64,000 nt of DNA from assembly GCF_050871315.1 (NCBI RefSeq), contig NZ_JBJLRE010000005.1, one strand, 5' to 3'. The translations under genes and the position numbers were made by a program. Positions 51,257 through 59,844 of this stretch are shown here, one piece after another (position 1 is the first letter of the stretch; each line of letters begins with the position of its first letter). The stretch comes from Kineococcus gynurae (GTDB lineage Bacteria > Actinomycetota > Actinomycetes > Actinomycetales > Kineococcaceae). Under the pieces are notes generated by a model, which saw nothing but the letters and a program-made list of their open reading frames with translations, did no database searches and was not told the origin of the DNA.

Positions 51257-52514
51257 GCAGCGGTCCGTCCGGGACCGGCCCCCCGAGGACCGGACCGGGT
51301 GGCCGACGCTGGACGAAGGACGTCAGCAGGTACCACCCGGAGTCCCCGCGACGCAGCACCGCGACCATGCTCCCCGAGCGTTCCGAGCGCAGCTCGGCCC
51401 CCTCCAGGAACCAGCTCCGGCCCGCGTCCGGCCCGACCGGCTCGCCGAGCGTGATGCGGGCGATCCGCTCGTCGGCCATCAGCCGTCGGAGGTCCGCCGC
51501 GTTGGCCCCGATCGCCCGGGTGAGGTGCGCCTCGGCCGTCGGACGGTCGGTCCAGGACGAGGACTCCCGCAGCGCGCGACCGCGCACGTCGTCGCGGGCC
51601 AGGATCCGGGCGCGCAGGAACTCGTCGGAGACGACGTGGCGGGCGAGCGTGTGGCCGAGACCCGGCCCCTCGTGCCGGTCCAACCGCACCCCGAGCCGCA
51701 TCTCCGCGAGCGTCTGCCCGGGGACCTCGTGGCTGAGCGCCGGGAGCCGGCGCAGCCACGCCGTCCCGAGGATCGCCCCCAGACCCGTGCCGTAGCGACC
51801 CTCGCCGAAGGCCTCGACCTGCAGCCCCTCCTGCACGCTGCGCACCGGGTGCCGGGCTTGCTCCCTCAGCAGGTCCGGGGTCGCGGCGACGGTCGTCCGC
51901 CAACCCGACCCGTCCCAGCTCCAGCCCGCCAACAGGTACAGGCTCCCGGCGGCCTCGTCGGTCATCGCGGTCCCGAGGTCGAGCACCTGCTCGGCGACGC
52001 GACGGGGACGGACGGGACGCGGGTCGAGCAGGGCGAAGAGGGTCGTGGCCAGGCGGTCCCCCGCCGCGGCGACGTCGTCCACGGCGGCCTGCACCGACGC
52101 CCGCCACCGGTCGGCCTCGGCCCACCGCAGGGGGGCCGCCCCGAGCGGACCGGTCGCCGCCTCCCGGTCCGCGGCCTCGGCCGCCGCCGCGGCCTGCCGG
52201 ACCCGGACCCGGGCGACCGCCAGGCACGCGGCGTACTCCCGGACGGCGCCGGCCGCGCTCGCGAGCGCCGGCACCAGCCACCCCACGTCGTCGTCGAGGT
52301 CGGCGCGGCGGTCCGCGAAGGCGGCCGCGGCGGGCCCCCGCCAGGCCGCGGCGGTGGTGGGCCCGACGACCGCCCCCGGGAGGCCCGGGTCCCCGGCGGC
52401 ACCGCCGACCGCGCGGTCCACGGCGAGCGCCGCCGCCAGGAGCGCGTCCGCCAGCGCCTCCGCGGCGGCCGGGTCCACCCCCGCGAGGGCGGCGGTCCCG
52501 GTCCACGTGATCAT
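51240..52514 (-). CDS. Putative secreted toxin: WXG100-like N-terminus, RNase A-like C-terminus
   Basis: A 424-residue predicted polymorphic toxin. The N-terminal helical half has a WXG-type turn ('AAAWRGPAAAAFADRRADL', Trp58-Gly60), typical of proteins exported by type VII systems. The C-terminal domain shows the bacterial RNase A-like fold: 'GLGHTLARHV' (286-293) with a His pair, 'SSWTDRPTAEAHLTRAIGANAADLRRLM' and the ending 'VLRRGDSGWYLLTSFV'. This order matches the CdiA-type RNase A toxin family. ATG 52514. No immunity gene or type VII gene is adjacent. Recognition is by motif order, not alignment. Confidence 0.7.
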   Translation of the reverse strand: MITWTGTAALAGVDPAAAEALADALLAAALAVDRAVGGAAGDPGLPGAVVGPTTAAAWRGPAAAAFADRRADLDDDVGWLVPALASAAGAVREYAACLAVARVRVRQAAAAAEAADREAATGPLGAAPLRWAEADRWRASVQAAVDDVAAAGDRLATTLFALLDPRPVRPRRVAEQVLDLGTAMTDEAAGSLYLLAGWSWDGSGWRTTVAATPDLLREQARHPVRSVQEGLQVEAFGEGRYGTGLGAILGTAWLRRLPALSHEVPGQTLAEMRLGVRLDRHEGPGLGHTLARHVVSDEFLRARILARDDVRGRALRESSSWTDRPTAEAHLTRAIGANAADLRRLMADERIARITLGEPVGPDAGRSWFLEGAELRSERSGSMVAVLRRGDSGWYLLTSFVQRRPPGPVLGGPVPDGPLLRAGS

Positions 52515-52590
52515 GGACCGACGGTAGGACCGTCGCGGGTGGTCGGATCCTCGTCGTCCACAGGTGAAGTTACTCTCTGTGGTGGACGAA

Positions 52591-52619
52591 TTGACCGAAA
52601 GTGAACGACGCGTGACGAT
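52591..52619 (+). promoter_or_regulatory. Candidate promoter of the PP2C phosphatase gene
   Basis: TTGACC (52591-52596), 17 bases, then GACGAT (52614-52619), lying 20 bases before the GTG start in a spacer that is clearly less GC-rich than its surroundings. The -35 is good, the -10 poor. Confidence 0.35.
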
Positions 52620-52639
52620 CACTGTCCTACGGTGATCGG

Positions 52640-54814
52640 GTGCAGCCACCTGGCCTCGTCAGCCTCCTGACGATCGACACCCTGTCGGGTGCCGCCGGGC
52701 GCGACCTGCACCGGGTCCTGCGCGACGGCGCCAGCACCGTCGCGCGGACCGCCGACCTCGACGTCGTCGCCTTCCTGGGGCCCGAGCGGGTCCCGGCGAC
52801 CGGCGCCCCGGGCGCCCCCCGGGTCGGGGTGCTGGCCCTGGTCGACCGGGACGGCGTCCATCCGCCGCGCCGGGCCCGCGTCCCCCTGCCCGGTCCCGTG
52901 GCGGACCGGGCACCCGCTCCGTGGTCCCCGGCGGCCGCCGACCTGGACGACCTCGGCCCGCGCCCGCTCCCCCGGCACCTGCTGGGTCTGCCCGTCCTCG
53001 GCCACGGTCAACACCTCGGGTGGTTGCTCGTCGGGCGCGACGCGACCCCGGTCGACGCCCGGGAGCCCGACCTGCGCCAGGCGGTGGCCGGGTTGGCCGG
53101 GGCCCTGCTGCAGGGGCTCGCGGACCTCGTCGAACGGCTCGCCCCCGCGAACCCGCTGCCCGCGGGATCGGCGTCCCGTCGCTCGGAGCAGCTGCGGCGG
53201 ATGACCGCCCTGTTGTCGCGCACCGCCACCCCGGCCGAGATCGGGCGGCGGGCGCCACGGGAACTGGCCCGCATCATGGAGTGCTCCTCGGCGGCGGTGT
53301 ACCTCCTGGACACGGGCGGGCGCACCCTGCGCGGTCACGGCCACCCCGCCCTTCCACCCGAGCTCGCCCACCTGGCCGACGTCGGCGTCGACGACGACCA
53401 CCCTGTGGCCGAGTGCGTCCGCACCCGCACACCGGGCCACGTCACGCGGGAGCGGGCCCGGCGCTACCGAGCCTTCCAGGGACTGGATCCCGCCGGGCTC
53501 GGCGGGATCCTCGTCGTGCCGCTCCTCGACCGGACCGGGCAGGTCCTCGGCGCGGTCAACGTGAACTGGACGCAGGACGGGTACCGCCCGCCCGAGGAGG
53601 TCGAGCTCGTCACCAGCCTGGCCCGTCAGATCGCCCCGGCGCTGGAACGGGCCGCCCTGCTGACCGCCGAACGACGCGCCGTCGCCGCGCTGGCGGACGT
53701 GGCCGCGACCCTGCAGCGCTCGTTGCTGCCCCGGCGGCTGCCGACGGTCGCGGGCGTGGACGTCGCCGTGCGCTACCGCCCCGCGAGCGGCCCCGGCCAG
53801 GTGGGCGGGGACTGGTACGACCTGCTGCACCTGGGCCCCCACGTGGTGGCCATGATCGGCGACGTCCAGGGCCACAGCACGGCCGCGAGTGCGCTGATGG
53901 GACAGCTGCGCACGGTCCTGCGCGCCTACCTGAGCGAGGGTCACGACCCCGCCGAGGCGCTGCTCCGGACCAACGCGCTGCTGCTGACCATGGACGAGGA
54001 CCTGTTCGCCACCTGCTGCCTGGTCCGTCTGGACCCGCGCACCGGGTCCTACGAGGTCACGAGCGCCGGGCACCACGCCCCGCTGCTGGCCCGCGACGGG
54101 GTGATCGAGGAGCTGCCGCTGCGTCCCGGCCCCCCGCTCGGGGTGTGCCCCGCGGCGCGGTACCCCACCGCGCTCGGACGGCTGGAGGGGCGGTCCCGCT
54201 GGCTGCTCTTCACCGACGGCCTGGTCGAGACCCGCGACGACCCGACCGCCGGTCTCTCCCGCCTGCGCGAGCTGCTCGGTCACCCGGGCCTGCACCGGGA
54301 GGACCTGGCCGAGCAGCTGCTGCGGCACCCCGGGACCGCGGCCGAGGACGACACCGCCCTGCTCGTCCTCGACGTGGAGACCGCCACGGCGCCACCCCCG
54401 CCCGCCGTCGCGGGGCGGTCCCTCCTCGAGGCGGCGCTCCCCCTGGGGCAGGACCTGGGGGCCGCAGGGCGGGCCCGCGCGTTCCTCCGGCGCGTGCTGA
54501 CCTCGTGGCGGGCGCTGCCCGTCCTGGACGAGGCGGAGCTGGTGCTCAGCGAGCTGGTGACCAACGCGGTCGTGCACGGGGGCGGGGCGAGCTGCCTGCG
54601 GCTGCGGTTCGAGCGCGGGCGGGACCGGTTGACCCTCGTGGTGCAGGACGCCTCGCCCACCCTTCCTGCGCCCCGCACGGCCGACGAGGACGCGCTCGGG
54701 GGACGCGGTCTGGGCATCGTCGAGCTGGTCGCGGAGGAGTGGGGCGTCACGACGGTCACGCCCGCGGGCTCGGGCAAGGCGGTCTGGGCCACCCTGCGCC
54801 CCGCGGCGGGCTGA
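52640..54814 (+). CDS. GAF - PP2C (SpoIIE/RsbU) - HATPase regulatory phosphatase
   Basis: A 724-residue multidomain signalling protein. After a roughly 160-residue N-terminal region comes a GAF domain (about 175-345), then a SpoIIE-type PP2C phosphatase (about 365-590) with 'LQRSLLPRRLP', 'GGDWYDLLHL', 'IGDVQGHSTAAS' and 'EDDTALLVL', and a C-terminal serine-kinase-type HATPase (about 605-720) with 'SELVTNAVVHGG' and 'GGRGLGIVELVA'. It joins phosphatase and anti-sigma kinase-like activities of the partner-switching pathway that controls alternative sigma factors. No sigma or antagonist gene is adjacent. GTG start. Confidence 0.9.
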   Translation: MQPPGLVSLLTIDTLSGAAGRDLHRVLRDGASTVARTADLDVVAFLGPERVPATGAPGAPRVGVLALVDRDGVHPPRRARVPLPGPVADRAPAPWSPAAADLDDLGPRPLPRHLLGLPVLGHGQHLGWLLVGRDATPVDAREPDLRQAVAGLAGALLQGLADLVERLAPANPLPAGSASRRSEQLRRMTALLSRTATPAEIGRRAPRELARIMECSSAAVYLLDTGGRTLRGHGHPALPPELAHLADVGVDDDHPVAECVRTRTPGHVTRERARRYRAFQGLDPAGLGGILVVPLLDRTGQVLGAVNVNWTQDGYRPPEEVELVTSLARQIAPALERAALLTAERRAVAALADVAATLQRSLLPRRLPTVAGVDVAVRYRPASGPGQVGGDWYDLLHLGPHVVAMIGDVQGHSTAASALMGQLRTVLRAYLSEGHDPAEALLRTNALLLTMDEDLFATCCLVRLDPRTGSYEVTSAGHHAPLLARDGVIEELPLRPGPPLGVCPAARYPTALGRLEGRSRWLLFTDGLVETRDDPTAGLSRLRELLGHPGLHREDLAEQLLRHPGTAAEDDTALLVLDVETATAPPPPAVAGRSLLEAALPLGQDLGAAGRARAFLRRVLTSWRALPVLDEAELVLSELVTNAVVHGGGASCLRLRFERGRDRLTLVVQDASPTLPAPRTADEDALGGRGLGIVELVAEEWGVTTVTPAGSGKAVWATLRPAAG

Positions 54815-54826
54815 GACCGCCCGACG

Positions 54827-55738
54827 TCAGTCCTCCGGGGCGGTCCCCGGTTCGACGAAGGCCTCGAACACCAGGAGCAGCGCACCCGCCATCGCGGGTG
54901 CGGTCGTCCAGGGATCCGACCCCTCGACCACGCCGTCCTCCCGCAGGGTCTCGAGCAACCCGAGGACCGTCTCCGCGTCCTCGGGGTGGTCGGCGACGGG
55001 CGCGACGGCCTCGGCGCGCGTCGAGGGGGTGCTGAGCAACGGCGTCAGCAGGGCCGTGAGGACGGCCGCCTGCACCGACCTCGGGGCATCGGCCTCGTCG
55101 AGGCGCAGCGCGATCTGACCGGCCACGGCGTCACGCGCCTCGGACAGGCCGTCGATGCCCGCGGCGGCCGGGACGGTCCGCAGGTGCGCGAACTCCTCCA
55201 CCGGGTCCAGGTCGGCGGCCAGCCGCGCCAGCAGGGCGGAGACGACGTTCGGGGGCCCGGACGGGGTCCCGGCCACCGCGTCGAGGCAGTCGGCCAGCTC
55301 GTCCTCCGACCCCGACCACGTCCCGGACTCGTCGAGGTAGCGCAGGTAGGACGTCCAGGCCGTCTCGACCTCCTCGAGCAGCTCGTCCTCGGGCAGGTCG
55401 TTGGCCTCGGCCACGGCGGGCGTGATCCGGGCCACCAGGTCGTCCAGGTCCCCGGCGGCGAAGGAGGTCGCGGTCCCGGGGGCCGGTTCGACGTCGTGCT
55501 CCAGCAGCAGCCACCCGAGCGACTCCATGAGCCGGGCCTCGACGTCACCGGACGACATCCAGGTCTCGTCCTCGTCCTGGGCGTCGAGCCAGGCGCGGAA
55601 GGCGACCTGACCCGACCCGAGGGCACGGCCCCCCACCCGGGCGGGCGACTGTGGCCCGGTGCTGCGCTGACGTCGGCGCGGGTCGCCGCCCCGCGCCCGG
55701 TTCTTGCCACCGGACCGCCGGGTCGCCGGACGCCCCAC
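54827..55738 (-). CDS. Acidic hypothetical protein, paralogue of the upstream gene
   Basis: A 303-residue Asp/Glu/Ala-rich protein with a basic Arg/Gly N-terminus. It shares with its neighbour a region here reading 'LDDLVARITPAVAEANDLPEDELLEEVETAW' and 'YLRYLDESGTWSGSEDELADCL'. No family is recognised; the composition is helical and there is no signal or membrane segment. It begins one base after the neighbour's stop, so the two are co-transcribed. Function unknown. Confidence 0.7.
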   Translation of the reverse strand: MGRPATRRSGGKNRARGGDPRRRQRSTGPQSPARVGGRALGSGQVAFRAWLDAQDEDETWMSSGDVEARLMESLGWLLLEHDVEPAPGTATSFAAGDLDDLVARITPAVAEANDLPEDELLEEVETAWTSYLRYLDESGTWSGSEDELADCLDAVAGTPSGPPNVVSALLARLAADLDPVEEFAHLRTVPAAAGIDGLSEARDAVAGQIALRLDEADAPRSVQAAVLTALLTPLLSTPSTRAEAVAPVADHPEDAETVLGLLETLREDGVVEGSDPWTTAPAMAGALLLVFEAFVEPGTAPED

Positions 55739-55739
55739 C

Positions 55740-56996
55740 TCAGTGCCCGCCCATCATCTTCCGGATCTGGGCCATCTGCTGCTCGTCGGCCCCGAGCTGA
55801 CCGAGCACGCTCTCGAACCAGACCGGCTCGCCGTCCTCGAACATCCCCTCCAACGCGCCCTCGAAGGGGTCACCCTGGTTCCCGACCGCGTGCGCCACAG
55901 CGGGCCAGAGCCCCCGGGGCAGCATCCACGGGGCCTCCTCGCTCATCAGCCCCAGCGCGCCGAGATCGGCCAACCGGGTGCGCAGCTCCTGCGCCCCCAG
56001 GTCGGCGGCCGCCCCCAGGGGACCGGAGGGGTCCCCCAGCTCGGCCAGGTCGGCCTCGTCGAAGGGCTGCCCGCTCACCGAGGCCGCGAAGACGCCGGGC
56101 AGCAGCGCCTCCGAGACCGAGACGCCCCCGTCGAGGGTGGCCGGGTCCTCCAGCACGAAGCGCCCGACGAGCGCGCGTCGGAGCTCGCGCGCCTCCTCGG
56201 TGGCCCCCAGCCACCCGTCGGCCTCCGCGCCCGGGGCCAGCAGCGTCTCGTCCTCGCCGTCGAGCAGGTCGAGGTCGAGCATGAGCACGACGACCTGTCG
56301 CAGCCAGGGGACCTCGTCCAACGGGGTCGGTTCCCCGTCGGCGTCGACGGTGCTCGGGACCGGGTGGTCGAAAGCGGCGAGGATCGCGGTCACCGAGTCG
56401 GCGGACAGCTCGGCGTCGTCGGGGACCTCGACGCCGGCCCCCACCTGCTCGAGGACGGCGCGCGCGGCGAGGACGGGGAAGGACCCGAGGACCGCGGTGT
56501 CCTCCTCCTCCACCGAGACCTCCTCGGCGGCCTCGGCCAGCACCCGGGCGGGGTCGACGGGTTCGGCCTCCAGCAGGGCCAGACCGGTCTCCAGGTCTCC
56601 CGGGGACCCGGCCCAGCGACCGGTCTCGCCGAGGAACGTGAGGAAGTGGAACCAGATCGCCTCGAGGTCGTGCCGCATCTCGTCGCGGTCGTAGTCCTCG
56701 TCGTCGAAGGTCGCGTCGTCGGTGTCGACGTCGTCGACCATCGCGGGCACGACCCGGTTCACCAGCGCCTCGACGTCCTCGGGGGCCAACCGGGTCAGCT
56801 GCGCCTGCGGACGGACCGTCAGCAGGCCCCCCACCCCGGCCGTGAGGGCTTCGAGGATGCCCTCGGCCCCCACCTCCTCGTCCAGCTGCGCGTTCTCGCG
56901 CAACCACTGGAGGAAGGGTTCACGAAGGGGGGCCAGCGCCGCCGCACCCTGCTCGAAGAAGTCGCCCACCTGGGGCCGGTCATCTACGGATGCCAC
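55740..56996 (-). CDS. Acidic hypothetical protein, longer paralogue
   Basis: A 418-residue highly acidic protein starting MASVDDRPQVGDFFEQGAAALAPL. The part 'LAPEDVEALVNRVVPAM' and 'FHFLTFLGETGRWAGSPGDLETGLAL' corresponds to the shared region of the downstream gene, so the pair arose by duplication. It ends 'QQMAQIRKMMGGH'. No domain, signal or membrane helix is seen. Halophile-like acidity is not typical of the rest of the window, so it is a feature of this family rather than of the organism. Function unknown. Confidence 0.7.
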   Translation of the reverse strand: MASVDDRPQVGDFFEQGAAALAPLREPFLQWLRENAQLDEEVGAEGILEALTAGVGGLLTVRPQAQLTRLAPEDVEALVNRVVPAMVDDVDTDDATFDDEDYDRDEMRHDLEAIWFHFLTFLGETGRWAGSPGDLETGLALLEAEPVDPARVLAEAAEEVSVEEEDTAVLGSFPVLAARAVLEQVGAGVEVPDDAELSADSVTAILAAFDHPVPSTVDADGEPTPLDEVPWLRQVVVLMLDLDLLDGEDETLLAPGAEADGWLGATEEARELRRALVGRFVLEDPATLDGGVSVSEALLPGVFAASVSGQPFDEADLAELGDPSGPLGAAADLGAQELRTRLADLGALGLMSEEAPWMLPRGLWPAVAHAVGNQGDPFEGALEGMFEDGEPVWFESVLGQLGADEQQMAQIRKMMGGH

Positions 56997-57090
56997 CCGC
57001 CCAGCCTGTCACTGCGCCCGCGCGCGCGTCACGCGGGCCTCCCCCCGGCCCCGTGTCCACGGCGGGCACCGGGCCGGGCACGATCCAGGC

Positions 57091-57957
57091 ATGCGCACCC
57101 CACCCCTCCTGCCGGCCGCCAACCTCGAATGGCTCTGCACCGAGGCCGGCCCGGAGCTGCCCGAGCGCGTCGCGGCCGCCGCGGGGCACGGGTTCGGCGA
57201 GGTCGAGGTCTGGCAGTGGCGCCACCGCGACCTGGACGCCCTCGCCCGCGCCCTCGCCGAGCACCGCGTCGCGCTCCGGACCATGGTCGTCGACCCGGCC
57301 GCCGACCTGACCGCCGCGAGCTCGCCCGAGGCGTTCGTGCGGGCCGTGACCGGATCGGCGGAGGTGGCCCGGCGCCTGGGTGCCCCCTTCCTGGTCGTGA
57401 CGGCCGGTGACACGGTCCCGGGCCTCGGCCGCGACGTCCAACGGTCCCGGGTGCTGGAGGCGCTCCGGGCGGCGGCCGCGGTGCTGCCCGACGACGTGAC
57501 CCTGCTGCTGGAACCGCTCAACGACCGGGTCGACCACGTCGGGACGTTCCTGACCTCCACGAGCGAGGGCCTGGACCTGGTGCAGGAGGTCGGCAGCCCC
57601 CGGGTCCGACTGCTCCTCGACGTTTACCACGCGCTGATGATGGGTGAGGACCTCGGCCGCGAGCTGGCCGGCCGGGCCGGGCTCGTCGCCCACGCACAGG
57701 TCGCCGACGTCCCCGGCCGGACCGAACCGGGCAGCGGCGACGTCGACTGGTCCAGCACGCTGGAGGTCCTGCACCGGGCCGGCTACCGCGGCGGGTTCGG
57801 GTTGGAGTGCCGGGCGAGCGAGGGCACGGCCGCGGTCGTGCGCCGCGCCCGGGAGATCCCCTGGCCGGAGCGCGGGACGGACGGGCCCCGCCCCGTTCCG
57901 GCGAGCGCACCGGGCCCGCCCCGTGATGGGATCGAGACCTCTGGCGGACTCCCCTGA
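57091..57957 (+). CDS. TIM-barrel sugar isomerase/epimerase (hydroxypyruvate isomerase-like)
   Basis: A 288-residue xylose-isomerase-like barrel. Metal-site Glu in 'LLLEPLNDRVDHVG', a following 'RLLLDVYHALMMGED' with Asp and His, 'AHAQVADVPGRTEPG' and the final Glu in 'FGLECRAS' are the usual order for Hyi-type enzymes. It probably interconverts a keto- and aldo-acid or sugar. It starts at ATG 57091 and stands alone, 30 bases upstream of the ABC exporter on the same strand; link with the polyol module is possible but not shown. Confidence 0.82.
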   Translation: MRTPPLLPAANLEWLCTEAGPELPERVAAAAGHGFGEVEVWQWRHRDLDALARALAEHRVALRTMVVDPAADLTAASSPEAFVRAVTGSAEVARRLGAPFLVVTAGDTVPGLGRDVQRSRVLEALRAAAAVLPDDVTLLLEPLNDRVDHVGTFLTSTSEGLDLVQEVGSPRVRLLLDVYHALMMGEDLGRELAGRAGLVAHAQVADVPGRTEPGSGDVDWSSTLEVLHRAGYRGGFGLECRASEGTAAVVRRAREIPWPERGTDGPRPVPASAPGPPRDGIETSGGLP

Positions 57958-57987
57958 TCGGATCGTGAACCTCGTGCGACGACGGTC

Positions 57988-59844
57988 GTGAACGGCACCT
58001 TCGTCGCCGGTCTGCGCGTGCTGGCCCGGGGGGCCCGCGCCGAACCGCGGTTGTTCGGGGTCGCCGTCGTCGGCTCGGTCGTCTACGGGGTCGGCACGGC
58101 GGCGTCGGGATGGCTGGTCGGGCGGGTCACCGACACCGTCGTCGTCCCCGCGGTCACCGGCTCACGCGCGGTACCCACCGAGGACGTCGTCCGCGCCGGG
58201 CTGGTCCTGCTCGCGGTGACGGTGGTCACGGTGGTCGGGGTGCTGCTGCGCCGCATCTGGGCCGGCGCCGCCGCCTTCGCGCTGCAGGCCCGCGACCGTC
58301 GGTCGCTGGTCCGCCGCTACCTGGACCTGCCGCTGGCCTGGCACCACGCCCACCCGGCCGGGCGGCTGCTCGCGACGGCCGGTTCCGACGTGGAGGCCAC
58401 CTGGATCTCCATGATGATCCTGCCCTTCGCGCTCGGCGTCGTCGTCCTGCTGGGGGCGGCGGCGGTGGCCATGGCGGCGGCCGACCCGGTCCTCGCCGCG
58501 GTGGGACTGCTCGTGCTGCCGGCCCTGCTGGCCGCCAACATCGTCTACCAGCGGCGCATGTCCCCGCTGGTCACGGCCGTGCAGCAGGTGCGTGGCGAGG
58601 TGTCCACGACCGCTCACGAGAGCTTCGACGGCGCCCTCGTGGTCAAGACGCTGGGACTGGCCGAGGAGGAGGCCCGCCGCTTCGCCGCCGACGCCGACCG
58701 CCTGCGCGCCGCCAACGTCACCGCGGGCCGCACCCGGGGCGCCTTCGAACCGGTCATCGAGGCGCTGCCCGCCCTGGGCACGCTCGCCGTCCTCGCGGTG
58801 GGGGCGACCCGGGTGGCCGGCGGCGGCGCCGCCGTCGGCGACCTCGTGCAGGTCGCCTACCTCCTCGGCCTGCTGGCCTTCCCCGTTCGGGCCTTCGGCT
58901 GGCTGCTGGCCGAGCTCCCCCGCACGGTGGCCGGGGACACCCGGGTGCAGGCCGTCCTGCGCGATCCGACGACCCCGACGTGGGGGCCCCGACGGCTGGA
59001 CCCCGTCCCGGGCCCCGGCACCGGCATCGCCCTGCGCGCCGAAGGGGTGACCTACCGGCACCCCCGCCGATCGCCCGACGCGACCGGGTCCGAGCCTGCG
59101 GACGGCGAGGTCGGACCCCCCGTCCTGCACGACGTCCACCTCGACGTCGTCGCCGGGACGACGGTGGCGGTGGTCGGGTCCACCGGGGCGGGGAAGTCGA
59201 CGCTGGCCGGTCTGCTGATCCGGCTGGTCGACCCGGTCGACGGCGCGGTGCTGCTCGACGGGGTCGACGCGCGCGAGCTCGCCGAGGGCGAGATCCCCGG
59301 GGTGGCCGCCCTGGTCCCCCAGTCCGCCTTCGTCTTCGACGACACGATCCGGGGCAACGTGACGCTGGGCCTGGACCGCCCGGAGGTCCCCGCCGCGCAA
59401 CGACTCGACGACGACGCCGTCCGGGCCGCCCTGCGGACGGCGCGGGCCGACGACTTCGTCGCCCGGCTGCCCGGCGGCCTCGACGCGATGGTCGGCGAGC
59501 GCGGGGCGAGCCTGTCCGGGGGGCAGCGGCAACGGCTCGCCCTCGCCCGGGCCCTGGTCCGACGCCCCCGGCTGCTGGTCCTCGACGACGCCACCAGCGC
59601 CCTCGACCCGGCCGTCGAACGGGCCGTGCTCGACGGCCTGGCCGCGGGCGGGGTCGCGACGACCGTCGTCGTCGTGGCCTACCGACCGGCGACCATCGCG
59701 CTGGCCGACGAGGTCGTGCACCTGGAGCGGGGCCGCGTCATCGACCGCGGGCCGGGCGCCGAGCTCGCCGCCCGCGACGCGGGCTACCGCGACCTCGTCA
59801 CCGCCTACGCCCGCGCGGCCCGCAGCCGGGGGGCCCAGGCGTGA
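57988..59844 (+). CDS. ABC exporter subunit, degenerate nucleotide-binding site
   Basis: A 618-residue half-transporter: six helices then an ATPase domain. Walker A 'GSTGAGKST' (about 396-404), signature 'LSGGQRQRLALARA', Walker B 'LLVLDDATSALD' (near 530) with Asp where the catalytic Glu is expected, and 'VVVAYRPATIA' (near 562) with Tyr at the H-loop His position. Such changes mark the non-hydrolysing partner of heterodimeric type IV exporters. Its TGA overlaps the GTG of the second subunit. GTG start at 57988. Exported substrate unknown. Confidence 0.88.
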   Translation: MNGTFVAGLRVLARGARAEPRLFGVAVVGSVVYGVGTAASGWLVGRVTDTVVVPAVTGSRAVPTEDVVRAGLVLLAVTVVTVVGVLLRRIWAGAAAFALQARDRRSLVRRYLDLPLAWHHAHPAGRLLATAGSDVEATWISMMILPFALGVVVLLGAAAVAMAAADPVLAAVGLLVLPALLAANIVYQRRMSPLVTAVQQVRGEVSTTAHESFDGALVVKTLGLAEEEARRFAADADRLRAANVTAGRTRGAFEPVIEALPALGTLAVLAVGATRVAGGGAAVGDLVQVAYLLGLLAFPVRAFGWLLAELPRTVAGDTRVQAVLRDPTTPTWGPRRLDPVPGPGTGIALRAEGVTYRHPRRSPDATGSEPADGEVGPPVLHDVHLDVVAGTTVAVVGSTGAGKSTLAGLLIRLVDPVDGAVLLDGVDARELAEGEIPGVAALVPQSAFVFDDTIRGNVTLGLDRPEVPAAQRLDDDAVRAALRTARADDFVARLPGGLDAMVGERGASLSGGQRQRLALARALVRRPRLLVLDDATSALDPAVERAVLDGLAAGGVATTVVVVAYRPATIALADEVVHLERGRVIDRGPGAELAARDAGYRDLVTAYARAARSRGAQA

